Origin: Anaeromyxobacter terrae
GTDB taxonomy: Bacteria; Myxococcota; Myxococcia; Myxococcales; Anaeromyxobacteraceae
DNA: 64,000 nucleotides
Reading direction: 5' to 3'
Assembly (NCBI RefSeq): GCF_022690685.1
Contig: NZ_JALCYY010000005.1
Location: 1 to 64,000, forward strand
The notes under the pieces were generated by a model. It was not told the DNA's origin. It ran no database searches and saw only the letters and a program-made list of their open reading frames with translations. The translations under genes were made by a program, and so were the position numbers. How positions within the stretch are numbered: position 1 is the first letter of the stretch; each line of letters starts with the position of its first letter. Shown piece by piece: positions 43,176 to 55,540 of the stretch.

Positions 43176-44390
43176 TCAGCGCTCCCGGCGCGCCGCCGGA
43201 GCCTGCGTCCGCTCGATGACGGCGGCGGTGTCCATCGCGATCATGAGCTCCTCGTTCGTCTGGACCACCGCCGCCATCGGGCGCGTGGTCCGGGTCACCC
43301 GGCCGCACAGCGCCTTTCCGTGGGTGGCGTTCGCGTCCGGATCGAGCACGAGCCCGGTGAAGCCGAGCAGCTCCACGACCTTGGCGCGCACGTGGGCCGC
43401 GTTCTCGCCGATGCCGCCGGTGAAGACGAGCGCGTCGAGCCGCCCGAGCGCGACGGTCATGCCCGCCGCGGCCTTCGCGACGGAGTGGCAGAACTTGTCG
43501 ATCGCGAGCGCGGCGCGCTCGTGCCCGCCCTCCGCGGCGCGCTGCAAGGTCAGCATGTCGGCGCTGAGCCCCGAGAGGCCGAGCAGGCCGGAGCTCTTGT
43601 TCAGCTCGTCCATCACGTGATCGGCGTCGCACCCGAGCGACGTCTTCATGTGCGCGATGATCGAGGGGTCGATGGAGCCGCTGCGCGTGTCCATGACCAC
43701 GCCGTCGAGCGGCGTGAGGCCCATCGTCGTGTCCAGGCTCTTGCCGTTGCGGACCGCCGCGAGCGAGCAGCCGTTGCCGAGGTGCGCCGTGACGATCGCG
43801 TGGTCCTCCGGATCGAGACCGAGCTGCGTCACCGCCCGCAGCGACACGTAGTGGTGGCTCGTGCCGTGGAACCCGTAGCGTCGCACCTCGTGCTGCTCGA
43901 ACCACTCGTACGGGACCGCGTACAGGTACGCTCGCGGCGGCATCGTCTGGTGGAACGCGGTGTCGAAGACCGCGACCTGGGGCACCTTCGGGAAGAGCTG
44001 CTGCGCGAGGCGGATGCCGAGCAGGTTGGGCGGATTGTGGAGCGGGCCGAGGTGGACGCACTCCTCGATCTTGGCGACGACCTCCGGGGTGATGAACATC
44101 GACCCCGAGAACCTCGCCCCGCCGTGGACGACGCGGTGCCCGATGCCCAGCATCCGATCGGCGAGCCCCACCTCGCGCAGGACCTCCACCACCGCGCGCA
44201 GGGCCGCCTCGTGGTCGCCGCCGCCGTCCAGGGGCCGCGACCGCTTGCGCCCCTCGTGCTGGAGCTCGAGCGTCGCCTGTGGGGTCCCCAGGTGCTGCGC
44301 GATCCCCGAGACGTGCTCGTGACCGTTCGACGAGTGGACGACGGCGAACCTCACCGACGAGCTGCCGCAGTTCAGGACGAGGACGTTCAC
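43176..44390 (-). CDS. ackA: Acetate kinase
   Basis: 404 aa from GTG 44390, with GGAGA 5-6 bases upstream. The kinase motifs are in order: NCGSSSVRFA (7-16), GHRVVHGG, FDTAFHQTMP, YGFHGTSHHYVS, IVTAHLGNGCSLAAV, DTRSGSIDPSI, VFTGGIGENAAHVR. It catalyses acetate plus ATP to acetyl phosphate plus ADP and works with phosphotransacetylase, which is not adjacent here. The upstream gene is a divergent helical protein of unknown function. Confidence 0.95.
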   Translation of the reverse strand: MNVLVLNCGSSSVRFAVVHSSNGHEHVSGIAQHLGTPQATLELQHEGRKRSRPLDGGGDHEAALRAVVEVLREVGLADRMLGIGHRVVHGGARFSGSMFITPEVVAKIEECVHLGPLHNPPNLLGIRLAQQLFPKVPQVAVFDTAFHQTMPPRAYLYAVPYEWFEQHEVRRYGFHGTSHHYVSLRAVTQLGLDPEDHAIVTAHLGNGCSLAAVRNGKSLDTTMGLTPLDGVVMDTRSGSIDPSIIAHMKTSLGCDADHVMDELNKSSGLLGLSGLSADMLTLQRAAEGGHERAALAIDKFCHSVAKAAAGMTVALGRLDALVFTGGIGENAAHVRAKVVELLGFTGLVLDPDANATHGKALCGRVTRTTRPMAAVVQTNEELMIAMDTAAVIERTQAPAARRER

Positions 44391-44630
44391 CGGCTCTCCA
44401 TGGGCGTGGCGGGACGCCACACTCGCACCCCGGGATGCCGCTCTGCAAGCCACGCCGGGCGCTCCGCCAGACCCGCCGGGTCGGGTTCGCGGGCGCTCGC
44501 GTTCGCCGGCGTGCGTGCCATGCCTGGCGGTTATCGTAGCCATTCCCAGAATGCCTTTTCCTCATCCAGCAAACCTCGCTAAGGTGCGCCCATCGTGGGC
44601 GGATCCTCGCCCCGGGGAGAACGGTCGGCC

Positions 44631-45122
44631 ATGAACGTCGAGGACCTGCTGATCACGTACGAGCCGGCCATCGTGGAGGAGGCCGCGCACGCGACCGAGG
44701 AGATCGCGCGCTACGGCCGCGACGGAACTCTGGCGACGCGGCGCCGCATCGAGGAGCTCTATCATCGGCTGACGGATGCCATCCGCGCGCGCGACGTCAG
44801 CGAGCTGCTCGCGTACGTGCGTCAGATCGCGCGCGAGCGGTCCGAGGCGGGCTTCGAGCTCTCGGACGTCCAGGCCGCGTTCGACGCGCTCGAGGACGCC
44901 ATCTGGCACGGCGCGGTGGCCGAGCTGCCCGCTTACGACCTCCCCTTCGGACACGGCCTGGTCTGCACCGCGCTCGCGCACGGCAAGGAGACGCTGCGGC
45001 ACGCCTTCGACCCGGCCGCCCCGCACGTCCCGGCGCCCTTCCCCGATCTGACGCCGCTGTACCGGGGCACGCAGTCGGTCCTCGCGCCCTGCCCCTCCGA
45101 GGAGATGGTGTTCGCGGCCTGA
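44631..45122 (+). CDS. Small helical protein, possibly RsbRD N-terminal-like
   Basis: 163 aa from ATG 44631. It is almost all helical and acidic, with [40 protein letters not shown] and [20 protein letters not shown]. The pattern of a four-helix unit with AGF-LSDVQAA-ALE resembles the RsbRD N-terminal domain of stressosome-type sensors, but this is only a similarity by eye. There is no STAS domain. It is divergent from ackA, sharing a 240-bp control region. Confidence 0.5.
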   Translation: MNVEDLLITYEPAIVEEAAHATEEIARYGRDGTLATRRRIEELYHRLTDAIRARDVSELLAYVRQIARERSEAGFELSDVQAAFDALEDAIWHGAVAELPAYDLPFGHGLVCTALAHGKETLRHAFDPAAPHVPAPFPDLTPLYRGTQSVLAPCPSEEMVFAA

Positions 45123-45191
45123 CGGCTCGGGGAGCCTCGAGGTCGCGCAGAAGCCGCGATCGCTCCGTTCGCCGGGCCGGCTCCCCTTTCC

Positions 45192-46202
45192 TCAGGCCGC
45201 CCGCGCCGGCGCGAGCGAGCGGATCCACTCGGCGGTCTCGGCCACCGCAACCTCGGGGGCGGTGGGCTCCACCCCGAAGGCCTCGCGGAAGCGCCGGTCG
45301 TCGATGACGTAGGGCACCTTCCACTGGTAGGTCATCTCGGCGGCGGCTCCGAGCACGGGGCTCAGGAGGCCTGCCGCGCGCATGAGCCAGTCGGGCATCG
45401 GGCGCACCCGCCCGCGCCGGCCCAGCGCCGCGCCGATCGCCTCGACGAGGCCGCGCGTGGTGCCGGTCCACGAGAGCGGGAGGTGCCACACCTTCCCATC
45501 GGCGGACGGGTTCGCGCCCAGCACCGCGAGGCCGCGGGCCACGTCGGGCCCGTAGCTGTACCCGTGGGGCTGGTCGGGGTCGCCGCCCATCTCGATGGGC
45601 TTCCCCGCGAGGATCCGCTCGGCGAAGCGGGCGCCGAGGAGCGCCGTCGGCACGTCGGGCCCGAAGTAGTCGGAGGCGCGGCCGGTCGTGGCCCGGACCT
45701 CGCCTCGCGCGTGCGCCTCGGAGAGCTCGCGCGCCAGCATCGCCCGCAGCTCGCCCTTGTGGCTGCAGGGGCGCATGGGCGTGTCCTCGTCGAACGGCGT
45801 GCGGTCCGGGCTCCCGTACATGTACAGGCAGTCGAGCACCACGAGCCGCGCGCCGGCGCGGGCGGCGGCCTCGCGCACGCCCCGCTTCAGCGGCGGGAGC
45901 AGCTCGTCCCAGCGGTGGTACTCCGCCGGGTTGGCGCAGTCGTAGACCACCGCCGCGCCGCGGGCGGCCTCGGCGGCGGCCTCGCGGTCTGCGACGTCGG
46001 CGCGGCGCCACTCCACGCCGGGGAGCGGGTGGGCCGGCTGACCGCGTCGGACCATCCGGACGCGGAGGCCGCGGGAGAGGAGCTCCGTCGCGAGGCGGGT
46101 ACCGATCTGCCCGGCGCCGAAGACGACGTGGAGCTCCGGCGGGCCGGGATCGACGGGCCGATCGGGCTTGCTGCTCTGCGCTGCATTCTCCGGGAGGGTC
46201 AT
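45192..46202 (-). CDS. NAD-dependent epimerase/dehydratase family protein
   Basis: 336 aa from ATG 46202, AAAGGA upstream. The Rossmann motif [20 protein letters not shown] begins near 26, and [20 protein letters not shown] contains the Y of the extended-SDR site, although the usual Y-x-x-x-K is not obvious. [17 protein letters not shown] and [19 protein letters not shown] are further typical parts. The first 20 residues are a hydrophilic extension. The substrate, perhaps a nucleotide-sugar, is unknown. It is divergent from a LysR gene. Confidence 0.8.
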   Translation of the reverse strand: MTLPENAAQSSKPDRPVDPGPPELHVVFGAGQIGTRLATELLSRGLRVRMVRRGQPAHPLPGVEWRRADVADREAAAEAARGAAVVYDCANPAEYHRWDELLPPLKRGVREAAARAGARLVVLDCLYMYGSPDRTPFDEDTPMRPCSHKGELRAMLARELSEAHARGEVRATTGRASDYFGPDVPTALLGARFAERILAGKPIEMGGDPDQPHGYSYGPDVARGLAVLGANPSADGKVWHLPLSWTGTTRGLVEAIGAALGRRGRVRPMPDWLMRAAGLLSPVLGAAAEMTYQWKVPYVIDDRRFREAFGVEPTAPEVAVAETAEWIRSLAPARAA

Positions 46203-46294
46203 GGCGTGGGGTCCTTTCGTGTCCTGACGTTCCGGGATCTGGCCCCCGCACGGGCGCATGGCAATGCGCAGTCTTGCGGGCTAGCTCTGCATCC

Positions 46295-47221
46295 ATGCAA
46301 AGGCTCCGCTGGGACGACGCGCAGGTGCTGCTGGCGCTCCTGCAGGCCCGCTCCTTCTCCGGCGCCGGCGCGCGGCTCGGCGTGAACGCCTCCACCGCCT
46401 CGCGCCGGCTCGACGCGCTCGAGAGAGCGCTCGGCGCCCACCTGTTCGATCGGACTCCGGACGGCGTCCTCCCCACGGCGCTCGCAGAGGAGCTCGGGCC
46501 GCACGCCGAGGCCATGGAGCGGGCCGCCGCCGGCCTCGCGCTCGCCGTTCAGGGGCGAGAGGCGCTGCCCGAGGGCGAGGTCCGGCTGACCGCGCCGCCC
46601 GGGGTGGCCGAGTTCCTCGTGGCGCCCGCGCTGCCGCGGCTCCTCCGCCGTCACCCGCGCCTCCGGCTCTCCATCGACGCGAGCGTTACCTACGCGGACC
46701 TGACCCGCCGCGAGGCCGACCTGGCGCTGCGGACGACGCGCCCCGCCTCGGGGGACCTGGTGGTGAAGAAGCTCGGAGAGACGCGCGGCGGGGTGTACGG
46801 CGCCCCGGCGTACGCGTCCGAGCTGGGCGTGCTGCGCCGCCTCGACGAGGCCCGCTGGATCACCTGGGGTGACGACCTCGGCCATCTGCCGCCCGCCCAG
46901 CTGGTGGCGCAGCGGGTGCCGCAGACGTCGGTCGTGCTCAAGACCAGCCACATGGGGGCGCAGTTCGCGGCCGCCTCCGCGGGCACGGGGGTCCTCCTGT
47001 CCGATCCGCACACCGCGAAGGTCTGCGGCCTCGTGGAGATCACGCTCGCGCCGGCGCTCCGCCGCTCGCTGCCGCCGCTGCGCGGGGGCGCGCTCTGGCT
47101 CGTCGCGCACCGCGCCTTGCGCGACGTTCCGCGCATCGCGGCGCTGTGGGCGTTCCTCGAGGAGGAGGCGCGCGGGGCCGGGCTCGTCCAGGATCGCCGC
47201 GACGAGGGCACCGGCGCGTGA
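46295..47221 (+). CDS. LysR family transcriptional regulator
   Basis: 308 aa from ATG 46295 (an earlier in-frame start at 46274 is weaker). The HTH domain [40 protein letters not shown] and [16 protein letters not shown] is followed by the LysR substrate domain from about 90. The ATG sits in the palindrome TGCATCCATGCA (46288-46299), a candidate auto-regulatory site. It probably regulates the divergent epimerase gene. Confidence 0.88.
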   Translation: MQRLRWDDAQVLLALLQARSFSGAGARLGVNASTASRRLDALERALGAHLFDRTPDGVLPTALAEELGPHAEAMERAAAGLALAVQGREALPEGEVRLTAPPGVAEFLVAPALPRLLRRHPRLRLSIDASVTYADLTRREADLALRTTRPASGDLVVKKLGETRGGVYGAPAYASELGVLRRLDEARWITWGDDLGHLPPAQLVAQRVPQTSVVLKTSHMGAQFAAASAGTGVLLSDPHTAKVCGLVEITLAPALRRSLPPLRGGALWLVAHRALRDVPRIAALWAFLEEEARGAGLVQDRRDEGTGA

Positions 47222-47300
47222 GCGCCGGTCGAGCGGGGCGAGCGCCGCCGCGGCGGCAGCTGCCGGCGGCGGTGGTTACTGATGACGAACGGGGGCGATC

Positions 47301-48218
47301 ATGGACGTGGGGTTCATCGGGCTGGGTTCGATGGGGCAGCACATGGCGCGCAGCCTCCTGCGCGCGGGTCACCGCGTGACCGTCTGGAACAGGACGCCCG
47401 CTCGCGCCCAGGCCCTCGCGACCGACGGGGCGACCGTCGCGAGCACGCCGGGAGAGGCGGCGCGCGCCGGCTTCGTGCTCACGATGGTCTCCGACGACCG
47501 CGCGCTCGAGGCCGTGGTCTCCGGCCCGGACGGGCTCCTCCCCGGCCTGCCGCGCGGCGGGGTGCACGTGTCGATGAGCACGATCGGCGCGGACACGGCG
47601 GAGCGGCTGGCGCGCCAGCACGAGGAGGCGGGGCGCCAGTTCGTATCGGCGCCCGTGTTCGGCCGACCCGACGCCGCCGCAGCGGCCCGGCTCTCGATCG
47701 TCGCCGCGGGGCGCGAGCCCGCCGTCACCCAGGCCATGCCGCTGCTCCAGGCGATGGGCCAGCGGGTGTTCGTCGTCGGCGAGCGCCCCGCCGAGGCGAA
47801 CATCGTGAAGCTCGCGGGGAACTTCCTCATCACCGCCGCCATCGAGGGGCTGGCCGAGGCGACCGCCGTCGTCGCGAAGGCGGGGGTCGATCGGCGCCAG
47901 TTCCTGGACGTGCTGCTGGGCACGCTCTTCGACGCGCCGGTCTACCGCGGGTACGGCAGCCTCCTGCTCGAGGAGCGGTTCTCGCCCCCGGGGTTCGCGC
48001 TCCCGCTCGGCATCAAGGACAACCGGCTGCTGCTCGAGGCCGGAGAGCGGCTCGCGGTCCCGCTCCCCCTCGCGAGCCTGATCCGCGATCGCATGCTGGC
48101 GGCGCTCGCGCGCGGCTACGGCGGGCTCGACTGGTCCGTCTTCGCCCGGATCACCGCCGAGGAGGCAGGGCTCACCGGAGCCCTGCCCGCCGCGACCCCG
48201 GACGCCGGCGCGCGGTGA
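47301..48218 (+). CDS. NAD(P)-dependent beta-hydroxyacid dehydrogenase family protein
   Basis: 305 aa. N-terminal VGFIGLGSMGQHMARSLLRA (NAD(P)-binding GxGxxG) and WNRTPARAQAL are followed by GGVHVSMSTIGADTAERLA, with the catalytic Lys in the NIVKLAGNFLITAAIEGLAE helix, and FALPLGIKDNRLLLEAGERL near the end. It belongs to the 3-hydroxyisobutyrate / glyoxylate reductase (GLYR1-like) group. Substrate not determined. The Arg after WN (WNR) favours NADP(H). Confidence 0.88.
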   Translation: MDVGFIGLGSMGQHMARSLLRAGHRVTVWNRTPARAQALATDGATVASTPGEAARAGFVLTMVSDDRALEAVVSGPDGLLPGLPRGGVHVSMSTIGADTAERLARQHEEAGRQFVSAPVFGRPDAAAAARLSIVAAGREPAVTQAMPLLQAMGQRVFVVGERPAEANIVKLAGNFLITAAIEGLAEATAVVAKAGVDRRQFLDVLLGTLFDAPVYRGYGSLLLEERFSPPGFALPLGIKDNRLLLEAGERLAVPLPLASLIRDRMLAALARGYGGLDWSVFARITAEEAGLTGALPAATPDAGAR

Positions 48219-48285
48219 GCCGCCTCGCCGGCACGCCGTCCGACCGCAGGTGACGGCTGCGTCATCCCCTCACCGTCCAGAAACG

Positions 48286-48319
48286 GAAGCCCCGGTCACC
48301 TCTCGGCGACCGGGGCTTC
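48286..48319. terminator. Bidirectional hairpin terminator between convergent dehydrogenase genes
   Basis: A perfect 12-bp stem (GAAGCCCCGGTC with GACCGGGGCTTC, 48286-48297 and 48308-48319) has a 10-base loop, 68 bp after the dehydrogenase and 23 bp after mdh. On the minus strand it is followed by CCGTTTCTGG, a weak T tail; on the plus strand by GATCTTCG. Confidence 0.65.
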
Positions 48320-48341
48320 GATCTTCGAGTCGCGGGAGGAT

Positions 48342-52065
<3,724 letters not shown>

Positions 52066-52959
52066 TCACCCGTCGACCCAGCGCGCGCGGCGCGCCTCGA
52101 GCGCCGGGAGCAGCGAGCGCGCGCCGAGCTCGTCGCACCACGCCTCGAAGCGCGCCCGCGGGATGCCCCGCCAGCACAGGTCCTCGAGCGACTCCGCGAG
52201 CGGCACGTCGCTGACGAGCGTGGCGAGCCGCCGGTACAGGACGGCCGCCTCCCGTTTCGCGTGGAGCTCGCGGGCGAGCGTCGCTGCGCCGCGGATGCCC
52301 GCCGGCCAGCGCGCGGAGTCCCGGGGGATGTCCTCGAGGTGGACGTGCTGCGCGAGCAGCGCCGACGCGGTCCGCTCTCCGAAGCCGGCGAGCCCGGGGA
52401 TCCCGTCGGCGTCGTCGCCGACCAGCGCCAGGTAGTCGGGCACGCTCTCCGGCCGGATGCCGCGGCGGGCGAGGAGCGCCCCCTCGTCGAGCTCGCGCTT
52501 GCGGATGCGGTCCACCTGCACGACCTGGCGCCCGGACAGGCACTGCCCGAGATCCTTGTCGGGCGAGAGGATGCGCACCTGGACCGCCGCGTCGCGGAAG
52601 CGGGCGGCGCCGGTGGCGAGCGCGTCATCGGCCTCGAACTCGCGCATCGACCAGACCGTCACGCCGAGCGCGCGGACCGCCGCCTCGGCGGCGTCGAACT
52701 GCGCGAGCAGCTCCGGCGGCACTCCGTCCTCGGTCTTGTAGCCGGGCCAGAGATCGTTCCGGAAGGAGCGGATGGGGTTGTCGAACGCCACCGCGACGTG
52801 GGTGACCGCCTCGGTCTCGTCGTGCAGGAGCGCGAGCAGCGAGCTCGCGAGCCCCACGGTGGCCTTCGCCTCCCACCCTGCGGGCGCGCGGTGACCGGGC
52901 CGCTTGGAGAAGTGCGCCCGGAACAGCTCGAAGGTCCCGTCGACGAGGTGCACCCGCAT
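52066..52959 (-). CDS. Standalone 5'-3' exonuclease (Pol I FEN domain-like)
   Basis: 297 aa from ATG 52959. The acidic metal-binding pattern is VDGTFELFRAHF (residues 6-17), VAVAFDNP, YKTEDGVPPE, MREFEADDALATGAARF and RILSPDKDLGQCL. The H3TH clamp VGDDADGIPGLAGFGERTAS comes next. This is the FEN domain found at the N-terminus of DNA polymerase I, here without a polymerase, as in ExoIX-type proteins. It removes 5' flaps. It is divergent from the first sigma factor gene. Confidence 0.85.
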   Translation of the reverse strand: MRVHLVDGTFELFRAHFSKRPGHRAPAGWEAKATVGLASSLLALLHDETEAVTHVAVAFDNPIRSFRNDLWPGYKTEDGVPPELLAQFDAAEAAVRALGVTVWSMREFEADDALATGAARFRDAAVQVRILSPDKDLGQCLSGRQVVQVDRIRKRELDEGALLARRGIRPESVPDYLALVGDDADGIPGLAGFGERTASALLAQHVHLEDIPRDSARWPAGIRGAATLARELHAKREAAVLYRRLATLVSDVPLAESLEDLCWRGIPRARFEAWCDELGARSLLPALEARRARWVDG

Positions 52960-53094
52960 GGCAGCGGAATATAGGACCCCACCGGGAGCCGCGCGGCCCG
53001 ACGTCCGAAGGCCTGACGGGTCGTGCCGGGTAAAAAGCGGTTCACGCGTCGAACTGGCGGAGCGCCGTCCGTGGCGACGGTAGAAAGGCGAGGA

Positions 53095-54417
53095 GTGGCG
53101 CGAGCACGAGCGGGAGTTCCGGGAGCGCGTGGAGAGCGCGAGGAGGCGGACGCGAACGCCTCCGCGACGCATCGCGCGATCGTCGCGGTGTGGAGGATCG
53201 AGTCGGCGAGGCTCATCGCCGGGCTCGCGCGGTTCGTGCGGGACGTCGGGGTCGCCGAGGAGCTCGCGCAGGACGCGCTCGTCGCCGCGCTCGAGCGGTG
53301 GCCGGAGTCGGGCGTTCCCGAGAACCCGGGCGCCTGGCTCATGGCCACCGCGAAGCACCGCGCGATCGACCTCCTGCGCCGGGGGAGGCGGCTCGAGGAC
53401 AAGCACGAGGAGCTCGGTCACGAGCTCGAGGCGGAGCGGGAAGGGCCGGATCTCGACGCCGCGCTCGACGATCACGTCGGCGACGACCTCCTGCGCCTCG
53501 TGTTCATCTCCTGCCACCCGGTGCTCTCCACCGAGGCGCGCGTCGCGCTCACCCTGCGGCTGCTGGGAGGCCTGACGACCGAGGAGATCGCGCGGGCGTT
53601 CCTCGTCCCGGAGGCGACGGTCGCCCAGCGGATCGTCCGGGCCAAGCGGACCCTCGCCGAGGCGCGCGTTCCCTTCGAGGTCCCCCGCGGCGCCGAGTTC
53701 GCGGCCCGACTGTCCTCGGTGCTCCAGGTCGTCTACCTCGTCTTCAACGAGGGCTACACGGCGACCGCCGGTGACGACTGGATGCGACCCGCGCTCTGCG
53801 AGGACGCGCTCCGCCTCGGCCGCATCCTCGCCGAGCTCGTCCCCGCCGAACCGGAGGTGCACGGGCTCGTCGCGCTCATGGAGATCCAGGCGTCGCGCTC
53901 GGGGGCGCGGGTCGGCCCGTCGGGAGAGCCCGTCCTCCTGCTGGAGCAGAACCGGGCGGGCTGGGATCAGGTGCTCATCCGCCGTGGTCTCGCGGCGCTC
54001 GCGCGCGCCGAGGAGGTCGGCGCCGCCCTCGGGCCGTACGCGTTGCAGGCCGCGATCGCCGCCTGCCACGCGCGAGCTCGGACCGCCGCAGAGACGGACT
54101 GGGCGCGGATCGCGGCGCTCTACGACGCGCTCGCGGAGCTCGCGCCCTCCCCGGTCGTGGAGCTGAACCGCGCGGTCGCGATCGCGATGGCGTTCGGTCC
54201 CGCCGCGGGCCTCGAGCTCGTCGACGCGCTCACCGCGGAGCCGTCGCTCCGCGGCTACCACCTCCTGCCGAGCGTGCGAGGCGACCTCCTCGCGAAGCTG
54301 GGCCGCCTCGACGAGGCGCGAGCGGAGCTCGAGCGGGCGGCCGCGCTCACGCGCAACGCACGCGAGCGCGACCTGCTGCTCGAGCGCGCGGCGGCGTGCG
54401 CGAGCACATCGCGCTGA
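53095..54417 (+). CDS. ECF-type RNA polymerase sigma factor, ECF42-like (copy 1)
   Basis: 440 aa from GTG 53095 (AAAGG upstream); GTG 53071 is also open. Region 2 is RFVRDVGVAEELAQDALVAA, with LMATAKHRAIDLLRRGRRLE; region 4 is TTEEIARAFLVPEATVAQRI. A long C-terminal extension (SSVLQVVYLVFNEGYTATAG then WDQVLIRRGLAALARAEEVG) is typical of the ECF42 group (DUF6596). This domain replaces a separate anti-sigma factor in the family. Unlike the second copy it has no YCII-type partner beside it. Confidence 0.85.
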   Translation: MARARAGVPGARGEREEADANASATHRAIVAVWRIESARLIAGLARFVRDVGVAEELAQDALVAALERWPESGVPENPGAWLMATAKHRAIDLLRRGRRLEDKHEELGHELEAEREGPDLDAALDDHVGDDLLRLVFISCHPVLSTEARVALTLRLLGGLTTEEIARAFLVPEATVAQRIVRAKRTLAEARVPFEVPRGAEFAARLSSVLQVVYLVFNEGYTATAGDDWMRPALCEDALRLGRILAELVPAEPEVHGLVALMEIQASRSGARVGPSGEPVLLLEQNRAGWDQVLIRRGLAALARAEEVGAALGPYALQAAIAACHARARTAAETDWARIAALYDALAELAPSPVVELNRAVAIAMAFGPAAGLELVDALTAEPSLRGYHLLPSVRGDLLAKLGRLDEARAELERAAALTRNARERDLLLERAAACASTSR

Positions 54418-54711
54418 CCCGGGGGCTGCTCCCTCAGGATTCATCACATCTCAGGGCCGTACGCCGATGGACCGGCGCATGGATGCGCACATCGGACTCG
54501 GGCATGGACGAGGTGGGATCGCGCTGTCCGGGCACGGTTCCGAGCAGCCCAGCCGGAGTGGCGGGTGCAGGCGAGCGTCTCCACCGAAAGCGCCTTGCCG
54601 TGTGCGCTCTGAGGCGAGCCCGGATGCGGCGCATGAGCTTGCGCTAATTCACTGCAAGTAACAACTATCGCCAGAGGTAGCGCCGGTCGTCTTAGCGCGC
54701 GTCATGGCGAT
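54418..54711. other. Intergenic stretch between sigma factor and HNH pseudogene
   Basis: About 294 bp with no believable gene. The last 75 bp (about 54640-54715) have conspicuously more A/T than the surroundings (GCTAATTCACTGCAAGTAAC area), with a small inverted repeat CTTGC/GCAAG at 54638-54658. This may be the edge of a transferred or deleted segment. Confidence 0.35.
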
Positions 54712-55460
54712 GTGAATGTCGCCCGCGCCGCGTACCGGACCCGCGCCGAGGTCGAGCACCTCGTCGCCTCCATCCAGGCCCGCGCCGCGCCGCGCGCGGG
54801 GATCCGAAAGCTCCCGGAGCGCGAGCCCGCGAGCGCGGCGCTGCCGCTCACGGCGCCGGATGCTGGCGCGGAGCGCGCCGCGCCGTCGAGCGGAGCGCCC
54901 GCACCCGCAGCGCCGGTGCCCGATGCGCGCTCGACGTCGCCTGCCACGCGCGAGGTCGAGAGCGAGAGGCCGAGGCGCAGGCCGGAGACCGTGGCGGTCA
55001 CCGAGAGCCACTGGTCGCTCCGCGTCACCCTCGACCGCGCCTGCAAGGAGGACCTCGAGACGCTCCGGTCCCTTCTCTCGCACAAGATCCCGGACGGCGA
55101 CCTGGCGGCGGTGCTCCGCGAGGCGATCCGCTGCGCCATCGAGAAGCACGGCAAGCGCAAGGGCGCGGTCGCGCCGGAGCGAAAGACGCAGCGCCCGGAG
55201 CCGACGGCGGCGAGGTCCCCGGAGGCGACCTCCACGATCCCAGCGATAGTGCGCCGCGCGGTGTGGAAGCGCGACGGCGGGCGCTGCGCCTGGGTCGGTC
55301 CGGACGGGTGCCGCTGCAGCAGTCGCTGGAAGCTCGAGCTCGACCACATCCAACCCGCCGCGCTCGGGGGCCCTCGACGATCGACAATCTACGGCTCGTC
55401 TGCCGAGCTCATAACCTGCTTCACGCTGAGAGGATCTTCGGACGCGAACAAGAATGGTGA
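54712..55460 (+). pseudogene. HNH endonuclease, frameshifted
   Basis: From GTG 54712 the reading frame gives an Ala/Pro-rich ~90-residue part, then SHWSLRVTLDRACKEDLETL and an HNH start VWKRDGGRCAWVGPDGCRCS then WKLELDHIQPAALGG near 55258-55370. The frame then slips. The next frame continues GPSTIDNLRLVCRAHNLLHA and ERIFGREQEW to a stop at 55460, completing the HNH motif. One extra G in the run GGGGGCCC near 55367-55374 would join both. It may be a real mutation or an assembly error. The N-terminal part also seems short for these enzymes. Confidence 0.75.
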
Positions 55461-55540
55461 GGGCTGCCCCCGCCCCCGCCCGAGCAGAGTTCCGCGCGGT
55501 GCGCGCCCCGGCGCTCGCTTCGCTCGCCTGTCACGAACCG

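Noticed and set aside
44391-44630. Sigma-54 promoter for ackA
   Set aside because: A TGGCACG-like -24 element exists on the minus strand, but the -12 GC element is absent at the required spacing.
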